Source: Phytophthora colocasiae (lineage: Eukaryota > Oomycota > Peronosporomycetes > Peronosporales > Peronosporaceae). Taken from it: DNA of 64,000 nucleotides. Positions 40,521-49,878 of the stretch are shown in pieces. Made by a program: the position numbers and the translations under genes. Position 1 is the stretch's first letter; each line of letters opens with the position of its first letter. Under the pieces are notes generated by a model, which made no database searches, was not told the DNA's origin, and was given only the letters and a program-made list of their open reading frames with translations. Location of the stretch: assembly GCA_018806915.1 (NCBI GenBank), contig JAGKQI010000093.1, forward strand, positions 1,674,001 through 1,738,000. Direction: 5' to 3'.

Positions 40521-43166
40521 GTGAGTACCCCCGCGCGAGCTGAAGACTTCAGAAGAGGGCGCCACATAGCGAATGCGTACGGTGGCCCCTGTGTGCTCGT
40601 GGGTTACGAGGCACTTACTGATGAAGACCTCCGGGAGCTGGAGCGAGTGATTCCAAGCTTCGACCCCGCCGAAGTTGTGTCTCCGTGCGCCCAGACTCCA
40701 GACGTGCGTACTCTGGATGCTTTGACGTCGTCTGTGGATGTTCGCCGGGAACTGGGGTCTCTGGTTTCTCATGTCTCTCCCACTCGGCTTGCCGAGAAAG
40801 TTTTTCGGACGGCCGGATGCTTAAAGCTTATGACTGCTGCTCACCGTCGCCTTCGGGAACGCGTTGGTTCTCAGAACGGTGTCGCCTTGATTGATGCTGC
40901 AGCAGCGCGCTCTGAATGCGAAGAAATCAAGCGTGAGTGGGTACTGCACTGTCAATACTGGAAACACGAGCTTAAGTGTGCCCAGCAAGACGCCGGTGCG
41001 GTAGAAGAACGCATGACTTCGGAGATTCAGGATCTCAAAGCTCACTACCAGGACCAAGTGGAAGCTCTGAAGTCGGACAAGGCAGTTCTGAAGTCCCAAG
41101 TCGCTGATCTTCAAGCACAGGTCTCGATTCTGAAGTCGCGTCCTGAGGTCAAGCCCACAATTCCGTGGGGGTTCTCAGAGTTCTTACAAGAGAATTCTGA
41201 AATCTCTGGTAATTGGGATCGGCTCCATGACCTTCTGGTGTCATACCAAGAGGACACCATCGTCCCTGATAACTGGACGACTATCATCAATGTGACAACC
41301 TTGGACGCGCGGAAGAAGCCCGTTCCTGACTTCAAGAAACGGCTCTCTGAAGAGCGAGCTCGTCAGGCTGCTGAGAAGGCTGCTACAACCACCAGAGTTC
41401 TGGATCTCACTCGTCCAAGTGCTGAAGCCTCAGAGTCCAAGAGTGAGAGTCCACGGTATCTGTCATACCCACCGAAGCCCCAGATTCTGAAATCATCTCC
41501 TAAGCGGCCGTTCAAGTGGGACCTCAAGAATTTGCAGCGTCGTCCTTCCGGACACAAGCCCGTTGAAGAATCGGCGCTTCCGGCGAATGCAGATTCTAAG
41601 GTGGCAAAGTCTGAAGTCCACAAGAGACTCCCTGGTGACGTGGTCTGGAAGGAAGTTCGACCCGACCTCCGCCAAGCCCTGCTATCTGGGATCAAGTATG
41701 ATAAAGCCATGGAGTGGTTGGCATCGGATAAAGCGGCTCACAGTCTCTTCAGCAGTCCGGCTCTCATTCAGATGTTGGTGAGCCTGGTATTCTCTCGTCG
41801 CCTGGATGCTACTCTTTGGGCCAAGTACGTCCCTGAAGTGTATTACCAGATGGCCGACGAGGTGGTGGATCGTCACATCTCAGCTGGTACCGAGCCTGCA
41901 GCCTGGGGTGATCTGGATGGTCACGTAAATTATCCAGAAAGTGATGTCGAGTCCACCGCCGACAACCCCAAGGACGATCCGGATTACAAGGATTCTGGTG
42001 TGATCGAGTCTGAAGACGAAGATGACGACGAGAGCTCTGATGATGGTGAGTCTGACGACAGCGATTCCGAGAGCGACAAGTCTGAAGACAAGAAGTCTCA
42101 GGACAAGAAGTCGGGGAGCAAGAAGTCTGGGAGCAAGAAGTCTGGGGACAAGAGGTCCGGGAGCAAGAAGTCCGATGACCACCCGCGTCCTGGCTCTAAG
42201 CGTCCCCGGGACTCTGATGACGACTCGGACTCTGACGATGGGCCTATCATCCCTATCAAGAAGCCCAAGAGAAGCCTTGCGTCCGTAAAAACCCATACCA
42301 GTCCCAAGTCCCGTCCGAAGTCCACCAGTGGAAGTGGATCGAAGCCCAAGAGTTCTTCTGGGAAGGCACGTAGTCTGGTATCCAAGCCCTACAATTCTCT
42401 GACGGTCAAGGAGCTCCAGGTGGTGGAAACACCAGACTGTGAAGCATCCTCCTGGTTGTACTATGGTATCAGGGTACAACGAGTGAGCTCTACCAAGACC
42501 ACCACTGGCCAGACATTGGGTTTTCCAGACTACGAGGTGCACAAGCACTCATGCGCCATCCTCAAGAAGCGCTGGGACTCTGAGCGGTACTGTGCAGTCC
42601 TCCGCAAGAAGCGTGCCCCTTGGAAAGTCATGTTCGACAACCGATTCTCAGAGTTTTACTTCCACAAGCGGGAAGAACTGGGGCCCATGGTGTTGGCTGA
42701 CGTGGAAGACATCGTGCGCAGCATGAAGAAGCATGCTCAAGCCTTCTGGGAGCGTACGCATTGGGTGACCATGGATGTTGAGGCTGACGAAAAGTCTGCG
42801 GAGCTTCACAAGTACCGGTCCATGCGTCGAGCCGCCATGATTCGACAGCACAACGCCCTCATCCGAAAGGTCCTGGGGCACAAAGATTTCCCAGAGTCGC
42901 TGCTTTCAGAGCCTGGCATCTGGGTTGTCCCAGACAAGTCCTGCCCTTGGATCTGGCAAGATCCCAGAGTCGCAGAGCTGGGGGGTCCCAAGTGTCTGAG
43001 TCTGGAGACGCAACTGGGTGACTTGGACGCTATTGAGCCTGCTCGGATGCAATGGACCACGGTGAATGCGGACGAAGAGTGGCTCCAGTACGTCCCCGCT
43101 GACGTCAAGAAGGATCATTTGACACCTACGGAGCGTTCCGAGAACCCGATCTCCCTTCGCTACTGA
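40467..43166 (+). CDS. Antisense ORF of the retrotransposon, unknown function
   Basis: About 900 codons open on the strand opposite gag-pol and convergent with the integrase (385 bp between stops). It has no ATG at its 5' end in this frame, so it probably continues from 40,037 across frame breaks. Visible parts in order: a folded-looking N-terminus (YEALTDEDLRELERVIPSFD), a coiled coil (about 40,920-41,140; QDLKAHYQDQVEALKSDKAV), a Pro/Ser linker, and a globular stretch (LLSGIKYDKAMEWLASDKA). Next is a long Asp/Glu/Ser tract, six pentapeptide repeats of the KKSGS type (42,087-42,176) and an NLS-like PIKKPKRS. The C-terminal region (SRAFWERTHW-like, about 42,700-43,100) looks folded. No known retroviral domain is recognised. 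Chromatin or RNA association is only a guess from composition. Confidence 0.65.
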   Translation, partial: CSPELYRSQREARGRAFLVSTPARAEDFRRGRHIANAYGGPCVLVGYEALTDEDLRELERVIPSFDPAEVVSPCAQTPDVRTLDALTSSVDVRRELGSLVSHVSPTRLAEKVFRTAGCLKLMTAAHRRLRERVGSQNGVALIDAAAARSECEEIKREWVLHCQYWKHELKCAQQDAGAVEERMTSEIQDLKAHYQDQVEALKSDKAVLKSQVADLQAQVSILKSRPEVKPTIPWGFSEFLQENSEISGNWDRLHDLLVSYQEDTIVPDNWTTIINVTTLDARKKPVPDFKKRLSEERARQAAEKAATTTRVLDLTRPSAEASESKSESPRYLSYPPKPQILKSSPKRPFKWDLKNLQRRPSGHKPVEESALPANADSKVAKSEVHKRLPGDVVWKEVRPDLRQALLSGIKYDKAMEWLASDKAAHSLFSSPALIQMLVSLVFSRRLDATLWAKYVPEVYYQMADEVVDRHISAGTEPAAWGDLDGHVNYPESDVESTADNPKDDPDYKDSGVIESEDEDDDESSDDGESDDSDSESDKSEDKKSQDKKSGSKKSGSKKSGDKRSGSKKSDDHPRPGSKRPRDSDDDSDSDDGPIIPIKKPKRSLASVKTHTSPKSRPKSTSGSGSKPKSSSGKARSLVSKPYNSLTVKELQVVETPDCEASSWLYYGIRVQRVSSTKTTTGQTLGFPDYEVHKHSCAILKKRWDSERYCAVLRKKRAPWKVMFDNRFSEFYFHKREELGPMVLADVEDIVRSMKKHAQAFWERTHWVTMDVEADEKSAELHKYRSMRRAAMIRQHNALIRKVLGHKDFPESLLSEPGIWVVPDKSCPWIWQDPRVAELGGPKCLSLETQLGDLDAIEPARMQWTTVNADEEWLQYVPADVKKDHLTPTERSENPISLRY
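42087..42176 (+). repeat. 15-nt tandem repeat encoding KKSGS-type pentapeptides
   Basis: Six units read DKKSQ, DKKSG, SKKSG, SKKSG, DKRSG, SKKSD. The unit (gacaagaagtctcag-like) sits between an acidic Ser/Asp tract and a basic NLS-like segment of the antisense ORF. Confidence 0.75.
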
Positions 43167-43551
43167 AGCTCAGGTGTCCACCATGGTGGCCACGGGAAGG
43201 CTGCATTTCGAGAATCCAAATAGTTGTCTGCATTTGTGACGTAAACCCCTGGCCTCAGTGTAGCTTCCTAATACCTTAATCTTTCAATATCATTCCACTT
43301 AATCACGTTTCTTCTCCTCATCTCATTGTCCATAACCTCATATCCTTCAGCACTTAATCCTTCACAAATTCACATCCACGTTCACATTCACACAGTCATT
43401 TTTATATAAGCAGTAACATGGTCGATCACATGTCCAAACGCACGAATTTCAGAAATAGGTCTCTGAAAACACGCACTCAGACTACCACACTCTGAAGGTC
43501 AATATCTGAAATCCTTCAGATATCAGACTTCCAGATGTGTTTTCAGAGTTA

Positions 43552-45882
43552 TTAGACTCTGGGATGATCGTCTCCAGCCTGCATCGCCTGAAAACGGGCT
43601 CGTGCTCGTGCACTCTGATTGAATTCGTAAAGTAATGCTCCACAATTCAACTTCGATAACGGCAACCACTCAGTTTCATCGTAACCTTTCCACTTAATCA
43701 AATATTCGCGTAGGCGTCTGGACGTCCTGGTACGCTTGTTCCAACGGGTATCCAGAATCTTCTCCACTTCATACTCGCCGTTTTCAGTATCGGGTTCCCA
43801 ACTATCTTCTGGTAACAGGGCGGCGTCAAAATCATCATCTTCTGAAATCTGGAGTACCGCCGTGGGTCGTCTGGGGAACAGAGCCCTTGGCTTCAGACGG
43901 CTCACATGGACCCAGGGGTTCACGCGGTAGCCGGTATCTTCAACCTTGAGTCGTACTCTGAAATCGTCCAGCATCTCCTCGATCCTGAAGGGTCCGTGCC
44001 ACATGTGTGCTAGTTTCCTGCTCAATCCCGTTTGTACCTTAGGGATGTAGAGCCATACAGCGTCGCCTATAGCGAAACCTGACTTCAGACGCTCTGACAA
44101 CTCGTTCCATTTCTTGGTCTGTTCTTCAGACCGGTCACGCTTTGCCTTCTTCTGGAGATCTTCGGCACATGCCAGAGCATAGCTATAGTCTCGTTGCATC
44201 TTCCGTCTCCATTCGTACGCAGTTCGCTCCTGAGTCGTCGATGGCTTGGGTCCAAGCATAGCGGACACCGTCCCATTAGCATCCCAACCATGTACCAGGT
44301 AGAAAGGCGTTTCCAGACGGGTGGCATCGAATGATGTGTTCAGGGCAAACATCAGACGTTCGGCATGATCATCCCAGTCACTTTGATCAGCTTCAGAGAT
44401 ATATGCCTTAATCGCGCGCACCACAGTCTGTACTGATCTCTCCTGCTGGCCGTTGGCTTGAGGCCGGTACCCTAGAGTAGCTCGTTGCCTGCTACCCAAA
44501 AGTTCTCTGAAACACTTGAAGACCTCACTCATAAAGCGAGGATCTTGATCATGACGAATCAGAGAGCTAGCACCAAAGTTTCTGAAAACGCGTTCCTCAT
44601 AAGCCTCTGCTACATCCTGAGCAGTGGTGATGCTCATTGGCTTGCACATTACATATCCCGAAAACATATCCTGGAACAGCAAGAGAAATGTGTTTCCACG
44701 TGCGGATTTCGGCATGTGAGTCACAAAATCCATAGATATCACTTCAAATGGCCGGCTGGGCTCAATATTTCCAGGGGACGGTCCAGGATTTGGGGGTCGC
44801 CCCTTGCCACTGGCACAGTCTACGCATTTCTTCACAAATCTTTCCACATCTGCATACATACCCAACCAGTAAAATTCCGAACTCAACTTCTCAAAGGTTC
44901 TCCTGATTCCTTGATGCCCACCTTGGTAGTCTTCATGAGCATAGTGTAACAAATCTGGATACAAGTCTCTGGGAACCACCAGTCTGAGTTCGTCAACATT
45001 GTCCCGGGGCCGCTCTCGAGTAGCGCGACTCAGGCGATATAGTACATCTCTAGAATCCAGAACGAAATCCTCAGCAACTCTGGCAAGCTTCCTGACTCGG
45101 GGTCGTGGTAAATCTCCCACGTCACCTTTCAGAAACTTCATGAGTTCAACCAAGTACGGGTCCTGGCTCTGATGCGCCTTGATCCGTCGCCAGCGTTCTG
45201 CCTGGAACTCCAAAGGCCCCAAAGGTTCTCGTTCGTCATCACCCTCAGGCAGATTAGCGTCAGGCGGAGCTTGGGCACGGGTTACAGCAATCAACACTCT
45301 GGCCGATCGAGGTAGGGGTGCGGATTCCGGATCAAAAACATTCTCAGACTCTGGTGACGCATTACGTTCTTCAGAGTCTGATATTTTTGACTCTTGAGCT
45401 TCCAGGTCCGGGGCTGAGCAAGGCTTCATCAGTTTCTCATGAACTTTGGATACCAGTTGCAGGTGCATGAGTTCATCCTCGTCCTGCACCTGCCAAGCTT
45501 CCCCAAGAGTCAAAGTCTTCGAGGTCAGGTAATCCGCTGCTTGGTTAAACTCGCGCTTCACATGCACCAACTTCAGAGTCCGAAACTTGGTTTTCAGAGA
45601 CTCAAATTCGGCCAACCTCCGTTGCAAGTTAGGCTGATTGCAGTTGATCAGTCCCTGAGCCTGTTGTATCGCGATGCGCGAATCTCCCACAACCACCAAC
45701 TCCTGTATTCCGTAGTCGAGTGCCATCTTCAGACCGTAATTCAGGCCACAGTATTCCGAGTCATTCACCGTGACATCCGTCAGGGGGAAACCCTCGGGCT
45801 TCCAGAACGCTCCACCCCGGGAGTTCCCAGAGTATACACCCACAGCTTCCCAGACGGGTAGACGTCTTTGCGGCACCATCAA
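43552..45882 (-). CDS. pol: archaeal-type RNase H end, integrase, chromodomain
   Basis: The frame opens within a second RNase H domain: TVNDSEYCGLNYGL (Glu), VVVGDSRIAIQQAQGL (Asp) and EFNQAADYLTSK (Asp). Integrase follows, with an HHCC zinc finger (HYAHEDYQGGHQGIRR, KKCVDCASGK) and the catalytic D,D,E set: EVISMDFVTHMP, IRHDQDPRFMS and YRPQANGQQERSVQ. At the C-terminus, YEVEKILDTRW...YLIKWKGYDETEWLPL is a chromodomain, making this a chromovirus-like integrase that may target marked chromatin. The first RNase H Asp (SFDGAA) lies in the neighbouring frame, so there is a frame break near 45,800. Confidence 0.88.
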   Translation of the reverse strand: MMVPQRRLPVWEAVGVYSGNSRGGAFWKPEGFPLTDVTVNDSEYCGLNYGLKMALDYGIQELVVVGDSRIAIQQAQGLINCNQPNLQRRLAEFESLKTKFRTLKLVHVKREFNQAADYLTSKTLTLGEAWQVQDEDELMHLQLVSKVHEKLMKPCSAPDLEAQESKISDSEERNASPESENVFDPESAPLPRSARVLIAVTRAQAPPDANLPEGDDEREPLGPLEFQAERWRRIKAHQSQDPYLVELMKFLKGDVGDLPRPRVRKLARVAEDFVLDSRDVLYRLSRATRERPRDNVDELRLVVPRDLYPDLLHYAHEDYQGGHQGIRRTFEKLSSEFYWLGMYADVERFVKKCVDCASGKGRPPNPGPSPGNIEPSRPFEVISMDFVTHMPKSARGNTFLLLFQDMFSGYVMCKPMSITTAQDVAEAYEERVFRNFGASSLIRHDQDPRFMSEVFKCFRELLGSRQRATLGYRPQANGQQERSVQTVVRAIKAYISEADQSDWDDHAERLMFALNTSFDATRLETPFYLVHGWDANGTVSAMLGPKPSTTQERTAYEWRRKMQRDYSYALACAEDLQKKAKRDRSEEQTKKWNELSERLKSGFAIGDAVWLYIPKVQTGLSRKLAHMWHGPFRIEEMLDDFRVRLKVEDTGYRVNPWVHVSRLKPRALFPRRPTAVLQISEDDDFDAALLPEDSWEPDTENGEYEVEKILDTRWNKRTRTSRRLREYLIKWKGYDETEWLPLSKLNCGALLYEFNQSARARARFQAMQAGDDHPRV

Positions 45883-48157
45883 AACTCAGAACATAGCCCT
45901 GATAATCTGCTTCCAGCATTTCCACACTGATAGGAACTGGCGGCTTGACTCGCCCCTTGACTGGGATCAGATTTTCAGAGACTTCGTCCAGATGCTCCCT
46001 GGGGGTAATGCCCGCACCGAGTATAGCTGGGAGTCCATCTTCGTCACGCTGTACCCGGCGGATCTCCAGGTTCCACTGCGACAATTTCATACCCCACTTG
46101 ACGTTTCTGCCGTCGGTGGAGTTCGATGTCAGCAACCATTTCAGGACAGAGTATCTGGTATAGACCACAATCACCGGACTTGATTCCACCAGAGCTCTGA
46201 AGTTTTCCAAGACTCTGAGGATCGCAATCACTTCCTTCTCAGCGATATGATACCTGAGTTCGGCGTCGTTCAGGACACGACCCGTGAACCGGACCGGGTG
46301 TATTATTCCCTCATATTCTTGTCCCAAGACTGCTGAAGCAGCCCAAGGATTCGCATGCGGAATGACAACAAACGGTCTGGTTCGGTCTGGATGTCTGAGT
46401 AGTGGAGTAGAGACTATATTGCGTTTCAGAATTTCGAACGCCTCTTTCGCACGAGTCAGGTCTCGTCCAGCACGAATCTGCTCGTCCGTCAGCTCATAGA
46501 GGGTAGCAGCAATCACCGGTAAATCCTCGATAAACTTGTTGTAATAGTTGAGGCTTCCCATGAAACTCTGAACTCCCTTCAACGTAGACGGAAATGGCAG
46601 TTCTTCAACTTCTTTGACAATCTTAGGTGTTGCCCTCAGACCCTCGGCACTGATTTCGTGGGATAGGTACGGTATCGACAACTTCCCGAACTCGCTCTTG
46701 GGCAAACTCACAGAAATGTTCCAATAGCGAAGCCTGAAAAGCAGGGCATTCAAATCGTCACATAATTGGTCCCAAGTCGGTGCTCCATGTGCGATGTCGT
46801 CGATGTATGAACTCCTCCCCAGGACTGGGCCCATGCACGTGGGAACAGGAATGTTCCTCTGAAAGACGGTCATCTGACTTGTGAGGGTTGACATCTCTGA
46901 AATCGGAGTATGGTTCTCAGAGTCTGAAAGATGCTTTTTAGAGTCCTGAGGCTGGAGTTGCAGAAATTCCAGAACCTCCGCATCAACTTCAGCTTCTTCT
47001 TCTGGTGACAGTCTCACGAATCCCCACAGGCAATTGTCTAACATAGCTTGATACACAAGAGGGGCGTTCTTCAGACCAAACGGCATCCTTACCCACTGAA
47101 AATGTCCAAACGGGCAGATGAAAGCTGATATCAGTCGTGCGCGCTCCGTCATCCTGATCGCCCAGAAACCATTAGCCATATCCAGGCTCATTAACCACAT
47201 GGCAGCCTCAAAACCAATTACGAGATCGTCAATAAGAGGTAGAGGGTAACGTGACAGTTGAATGAAGCCATTCACGATGCGATAGTCGATGCACATTCGT
47301 ATGTCAACACCATTCTTCTTGAGAACGATCACAATAGGAGATGCCCACGGGGAGTTAGAGTACTCAATCAAACCAGTTTCCAGGAGTTTCTTTAGAAGCT
47401 CGTATACCTTCAGCGTAAGATGAGGGGCGACGGATCTCGGACGTTGAGCTACCGGTTTGGCATCTCCCACATCCAGATCACAGACCACACCCCTTGCCGG
47501 TGCGGGTGCTGCATTACCATCTCCCAGGAATATTTTCCTGTGGTACCTCAGAATATCACGCAGTTTCTTCTCCATTTCTGGGGTCGTCTTTCCTGGTTCT
47601 CCAACATCAGCGCTGTCGATATCACACTCTGGTGTCAATTCTTCCAGCTCAGGCAACATGACCAGTTGGTCGCGTAATTGAGCGAGGAGTTCCGTGCCTT
47701 CTCGCATATATACACCCGGCTCCAAGTCCAATTCTTTATTCGTAACATTCATGCACCGCTCGTATTCCACTCGTAATTTTTCCACAGGCGTTCCAGGCAT
47801 CCCCTGAATAGGAATATCCCAGGATTCATCCATTAGGTCGAAATCGTCCGCGGGTAACTCAGGGGTCTGAGAGTCACCTAATATACACTCAGGCTTTGAG
47901 TCAAGGCCGTCTCCGGCAATAACAACGGACGAGTCACCAGGGTCTGTATGTGGAGTACTTTCAGAGGATGTTTCCAAATCTCTGGTATCTGTACTAATGT
48001 CCGCACTTCCCGTTGACTCGCCGGAGCAACCATTCTCCGTCTGGGTGAATGCATCCAGGGCGAAGCGTACTCGTTTCACGGTCGGTGGTGACTCTGGTTT
48101 CACGAACTGCACTCGAGCGTTGTCAAACCTTGGACGTTGCAGTATTTCAGTCGGCAA
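45761..48157 (-). CDS. pol: reverse transcriptase and degenerate RNase H
   Basis: RT blocks: DIRMCIDYRIVNGFIQLSRY, MSLDMANGFWAI, FGLKNAPLVYQAML and the catalytic SSYIDDIAHG. Motifs follow Ty3/Gypsy order. The attached RNase H keeps the fold (FTGRVLNDAELRYHIAEKE, VIVVYTRYSVLKWLL) but the expected first Asp region reads VVIPHANPWAASAVLG, with no Asp. A second RNase H then starts (VLSFDGAAKTSTRLGSCG). Upstream, the stretch 48,158-48,436 is also coding-like in other phases and links protease to RT. Confidence 0.88.
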   Translation of the reverse strand: MPTEILQRPRFDNARVQFVKPESPPTVKRVRFALDAFTQTENGCSGESTGSADISTDTRDLETSSESTPHTDPGDSSVVIAGDGLDSKPECILGDSQTPELPADDFDLMDESWDIPIQGMPGTPVEKLRVEYERCMNVTNKELDLEPGVYMREGTELLAQLRDQLVMLPELEELTPECDIDSADVGEPGKTTPEMEKKLRDILRYHRKIFLGDGNAAPAPARGVVCDLDVGDAKPVAQRPRSVAPHLTLKVYELLKKLLETGLIEYSNSPWASPIVIVLKKNGVDIRMCIDYRIVNGFIQLSRYPLPLIDDLVIGFEAAMWLMSLDMANGFWAIRMTERARLISAFICPFGHFQWVRMPFGLKNAPLVYQAMLDNCLWGFVRLSPEEEAEVDAEVLEFLQLQPQDSKKHLSDSENHTPISEMSTLTSQMTVFQRNIPVPTCMGPVLGRSSYIDDIAHGAPTWDQLCDDLNALLFRLRYWNISVSLPKSEFGKLSIPYLSHEISAEGLRATPKIVKEVEELPFPSTLKGVQSFMGSLNYYNKFIEDLPVIAATLYELTDEQIRAGRDLTRAKEAFEILKRNIVSTPLLRHPDRTRPFVVIPHANPWAASAVLGQEYEGIIHPVRFTGRVLNDAELRYHIAEKEVIAILRVLENFRALVESSPVIVVYTRYSVLKWLLTSNSTDGRNVKWGMKLSQWNLEIRRVQRDEDGLPAILGAGITPREHLDEVSENLIPVKGRVKPPVPISVEMLEADYQGYVLSFDGAAKTSTRLGSCGCILWELPGWSVLEARGFPPDGCHGE

Positions 48158-48436
48158 TGGGTAGTCCGGGCGATCTACACACGGGGCTGCGGCATCAAAG
48201 CCTCCAACTCCGCCTCTCTCTTCATACGTTTCTTAGTCTCTGGTGACGGGGTGCTTTCCAGAATCAGAACTTCCCAATCACGATAGGCAGCGGAACCTGG
48301 ACGCACGAAACGTCCATGCCTTGGGAAGAAACCATATTCCACGATCCTCGCGACATCAGAAAGTTCATTGACCCACGTGTTTTATCAGAGATGTTTACCA
48401 CGCGAACGGCCACGGGCCAAGATCGGGCCGCATAGA

Positions 48437-49198
48437 TCAGCTGGGTAACCCAGCGGTCACCGCGTCCGGCCCACACGACTTCCCTCTGGGGTTCGTTGGC
48501 CCATAGTCAATTCGGACAATGAACTCCTCGCCCGGACTCAGAAGGACAGCCTCGCTTGGTCTAACCGACCTGTTACGACCAATGTGATCACCAGGTTCCC
48601 AATTACACATCATCACCACTACCTCGTCTGGTAACGACACCAGACCTTCACGAGCACTAATTCTCACTCCAGCAGCAAACATAAAACCCATTCCCAGAAG
48701 CACGTCAATTCCTTCACCGATATTCGCGACCCAAACATCCACAATATATACCACTCTTGGCCCAAGCGTCAACTTGATCTCAGCGCTGGCACCGATATAG
48801 GTTGGAACACCACCCATCCCCGACACTTTGGTCTGCTTGTGCGACTTGAGTCTGAGTCCGAGCTTACGCGCAAAGTCGTAACTCAGAATATTTATGGTCG
48901 CACCAGTATCCAAGAGAATCTTGGTCCGATGGTCATTCACAGCACCATACACCATCACCACATCCCTCTTTGACCGATCAGGGTAGTTATCTTCCCACCA
49001 GCCATAACACTCGCCATCCTTCAACCTGAACGACACTGAGTCGTCTGGTGTCGGGTCGGCGTCGTCGGCGATCTCAGGTAGCTCGTTCCTTGAGTTTCCA
49101 GAGGGTATGGTCGATTCTTGGGCAAAAGTAGTCATGCATTGTTGAGTGTTATCGTGAATCTTTCTCAGCTCTGGCCCTACACACACTAGAACACACAA
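48437..49198 (-). CDS. Retroviral-type aspartic protease
   Basis: The active-site motif KILLDTGATINILSYDFARK is followed by the flap region (VSGMGGVPTYIGASAEI) and the second conserved block VLLGMGFMFAAG. This single-domain protease acts as a dimer to cleave Gag and Pol. The frame is separate from gag upstream and from RT downstream. Confidence 0.85.
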   Translation of the reverse strand: MCVLVCVGPELRKIHDNTQQCMTTFAQESTIPSGNSRNELPEIADDADPTPDDSVSFRLKDGECYGWWEDNYPDRSKRDVVMVYGAVNDHRTKILLDTGATINILSYDFARKLGLRLKSHKQTKVSGMGGVPTYIGASAEIKLTLGPRVVYIVDVWVANIGEGIDVLLGMGFMFAAGVRISAREGLVSLPDEVVVMMCNWEPGDHIGRNRSVRPSEAVLLSPGEEFIVRIDYGPTNPRGKSCGPDAVTAGLPS

Positions 49199-49251
49199 CT
49201 CTGGGGTAACGCCATGCCCGGCGCGTTTCGGATCCCCATCCGACGGGCATA

Positions 49252-49878
49252 TTAGTTTAACGGCTTCCCAGAGTCCGCCTCATCACTCAGGAGTTTCTCC
49301 CGTAGGTGGTTCGGCATGTCCTTGAGTGCACCTTGTCGAGCGAGTTGCTTGAGTGCTTCCAGAGTTTTCAAATCTTCACAGGGTTTTCCAGGGTGTACTC
49401 TTCCACATACTCCACAGGGTGGCATCCGACACATTCGACTCGGGTGTCCCTTTTCCTGACATCGGTCACACGTGACGTCTCTCCAGCAATCTTCTTCTGA
49501 GTGTCCTGAGCGTTGACATTTTTCACAGAACTTGTTCCAGTAACCACCATTCTCATGACGCCATTGATGGAACCCCTGACCTGACGATCTAGACGGGGGC
49601 TGGGGCGGCGGACGCCATCCCATGTTATCCATCACTCGATATACCTCATTCGTCAGAGTCTGCGTCCAATCTGCACTTGGTGGAGCCTTTGAATTGTTCG
49701 AAGATGCCTGCGCAGTACTTTCATCACGGGTAGACTCTGAAGTCGCACTTGGAGTTCTGGAATCACCCGTCTGATCTCTGGTATCCTGATTGGATTTCAG
49801 AGCTTCCTTATGATTTTCTGAGTCTTCAGAGTCATAGTCTTCAGAATCCATATCTCTTGCGACATAAGTCCGATGCAC
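49252..49878 (-). CDS. Gag C-terminal region with CCHC zinc knuckles
   Basis: An acidic Ser/Asp start (ARDMDSEDYDSEDSENH) leads to two perfect C-x2-C-x4-H-x4-C knuckles, CEKCQRSGHSEEDC and CDRCQEKGHPSRMC, and a third variant CGVCGRVHPGKPC. These bind genomic RNA. The frame differs from the upstream gag frame and overlaps it by 82 nt; similarity in style suggests one gag split near 49,940. Confidence 0.8.
   Translation of the reverse strand: MHRTYVARDMDSEDYDSEDSENHKEALKSNQDTRDQTGDSRTPSATSESTRDESTAQASSNNSKAPPSADWTQTLTNEVYRVMDNMGWRPPPQPPSRSSGQGFHQWRHENGGYWNKFCEKCQRSGHSEEDCWRDVTCDRCQEKGHPSRMCRMPPCGVCGRVHPGKPCEDLKTLEALKQLARQGALKDMPNHLREKLLSDEADSGKPLN

Noticed and set aside
41880..42548. 222-codon minus-strand frame rich in Leu/Val/Arg
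   Set aside because: It mirrors the acidic Ser/Asp tract of the antisense ORF; composition is a complement effect.
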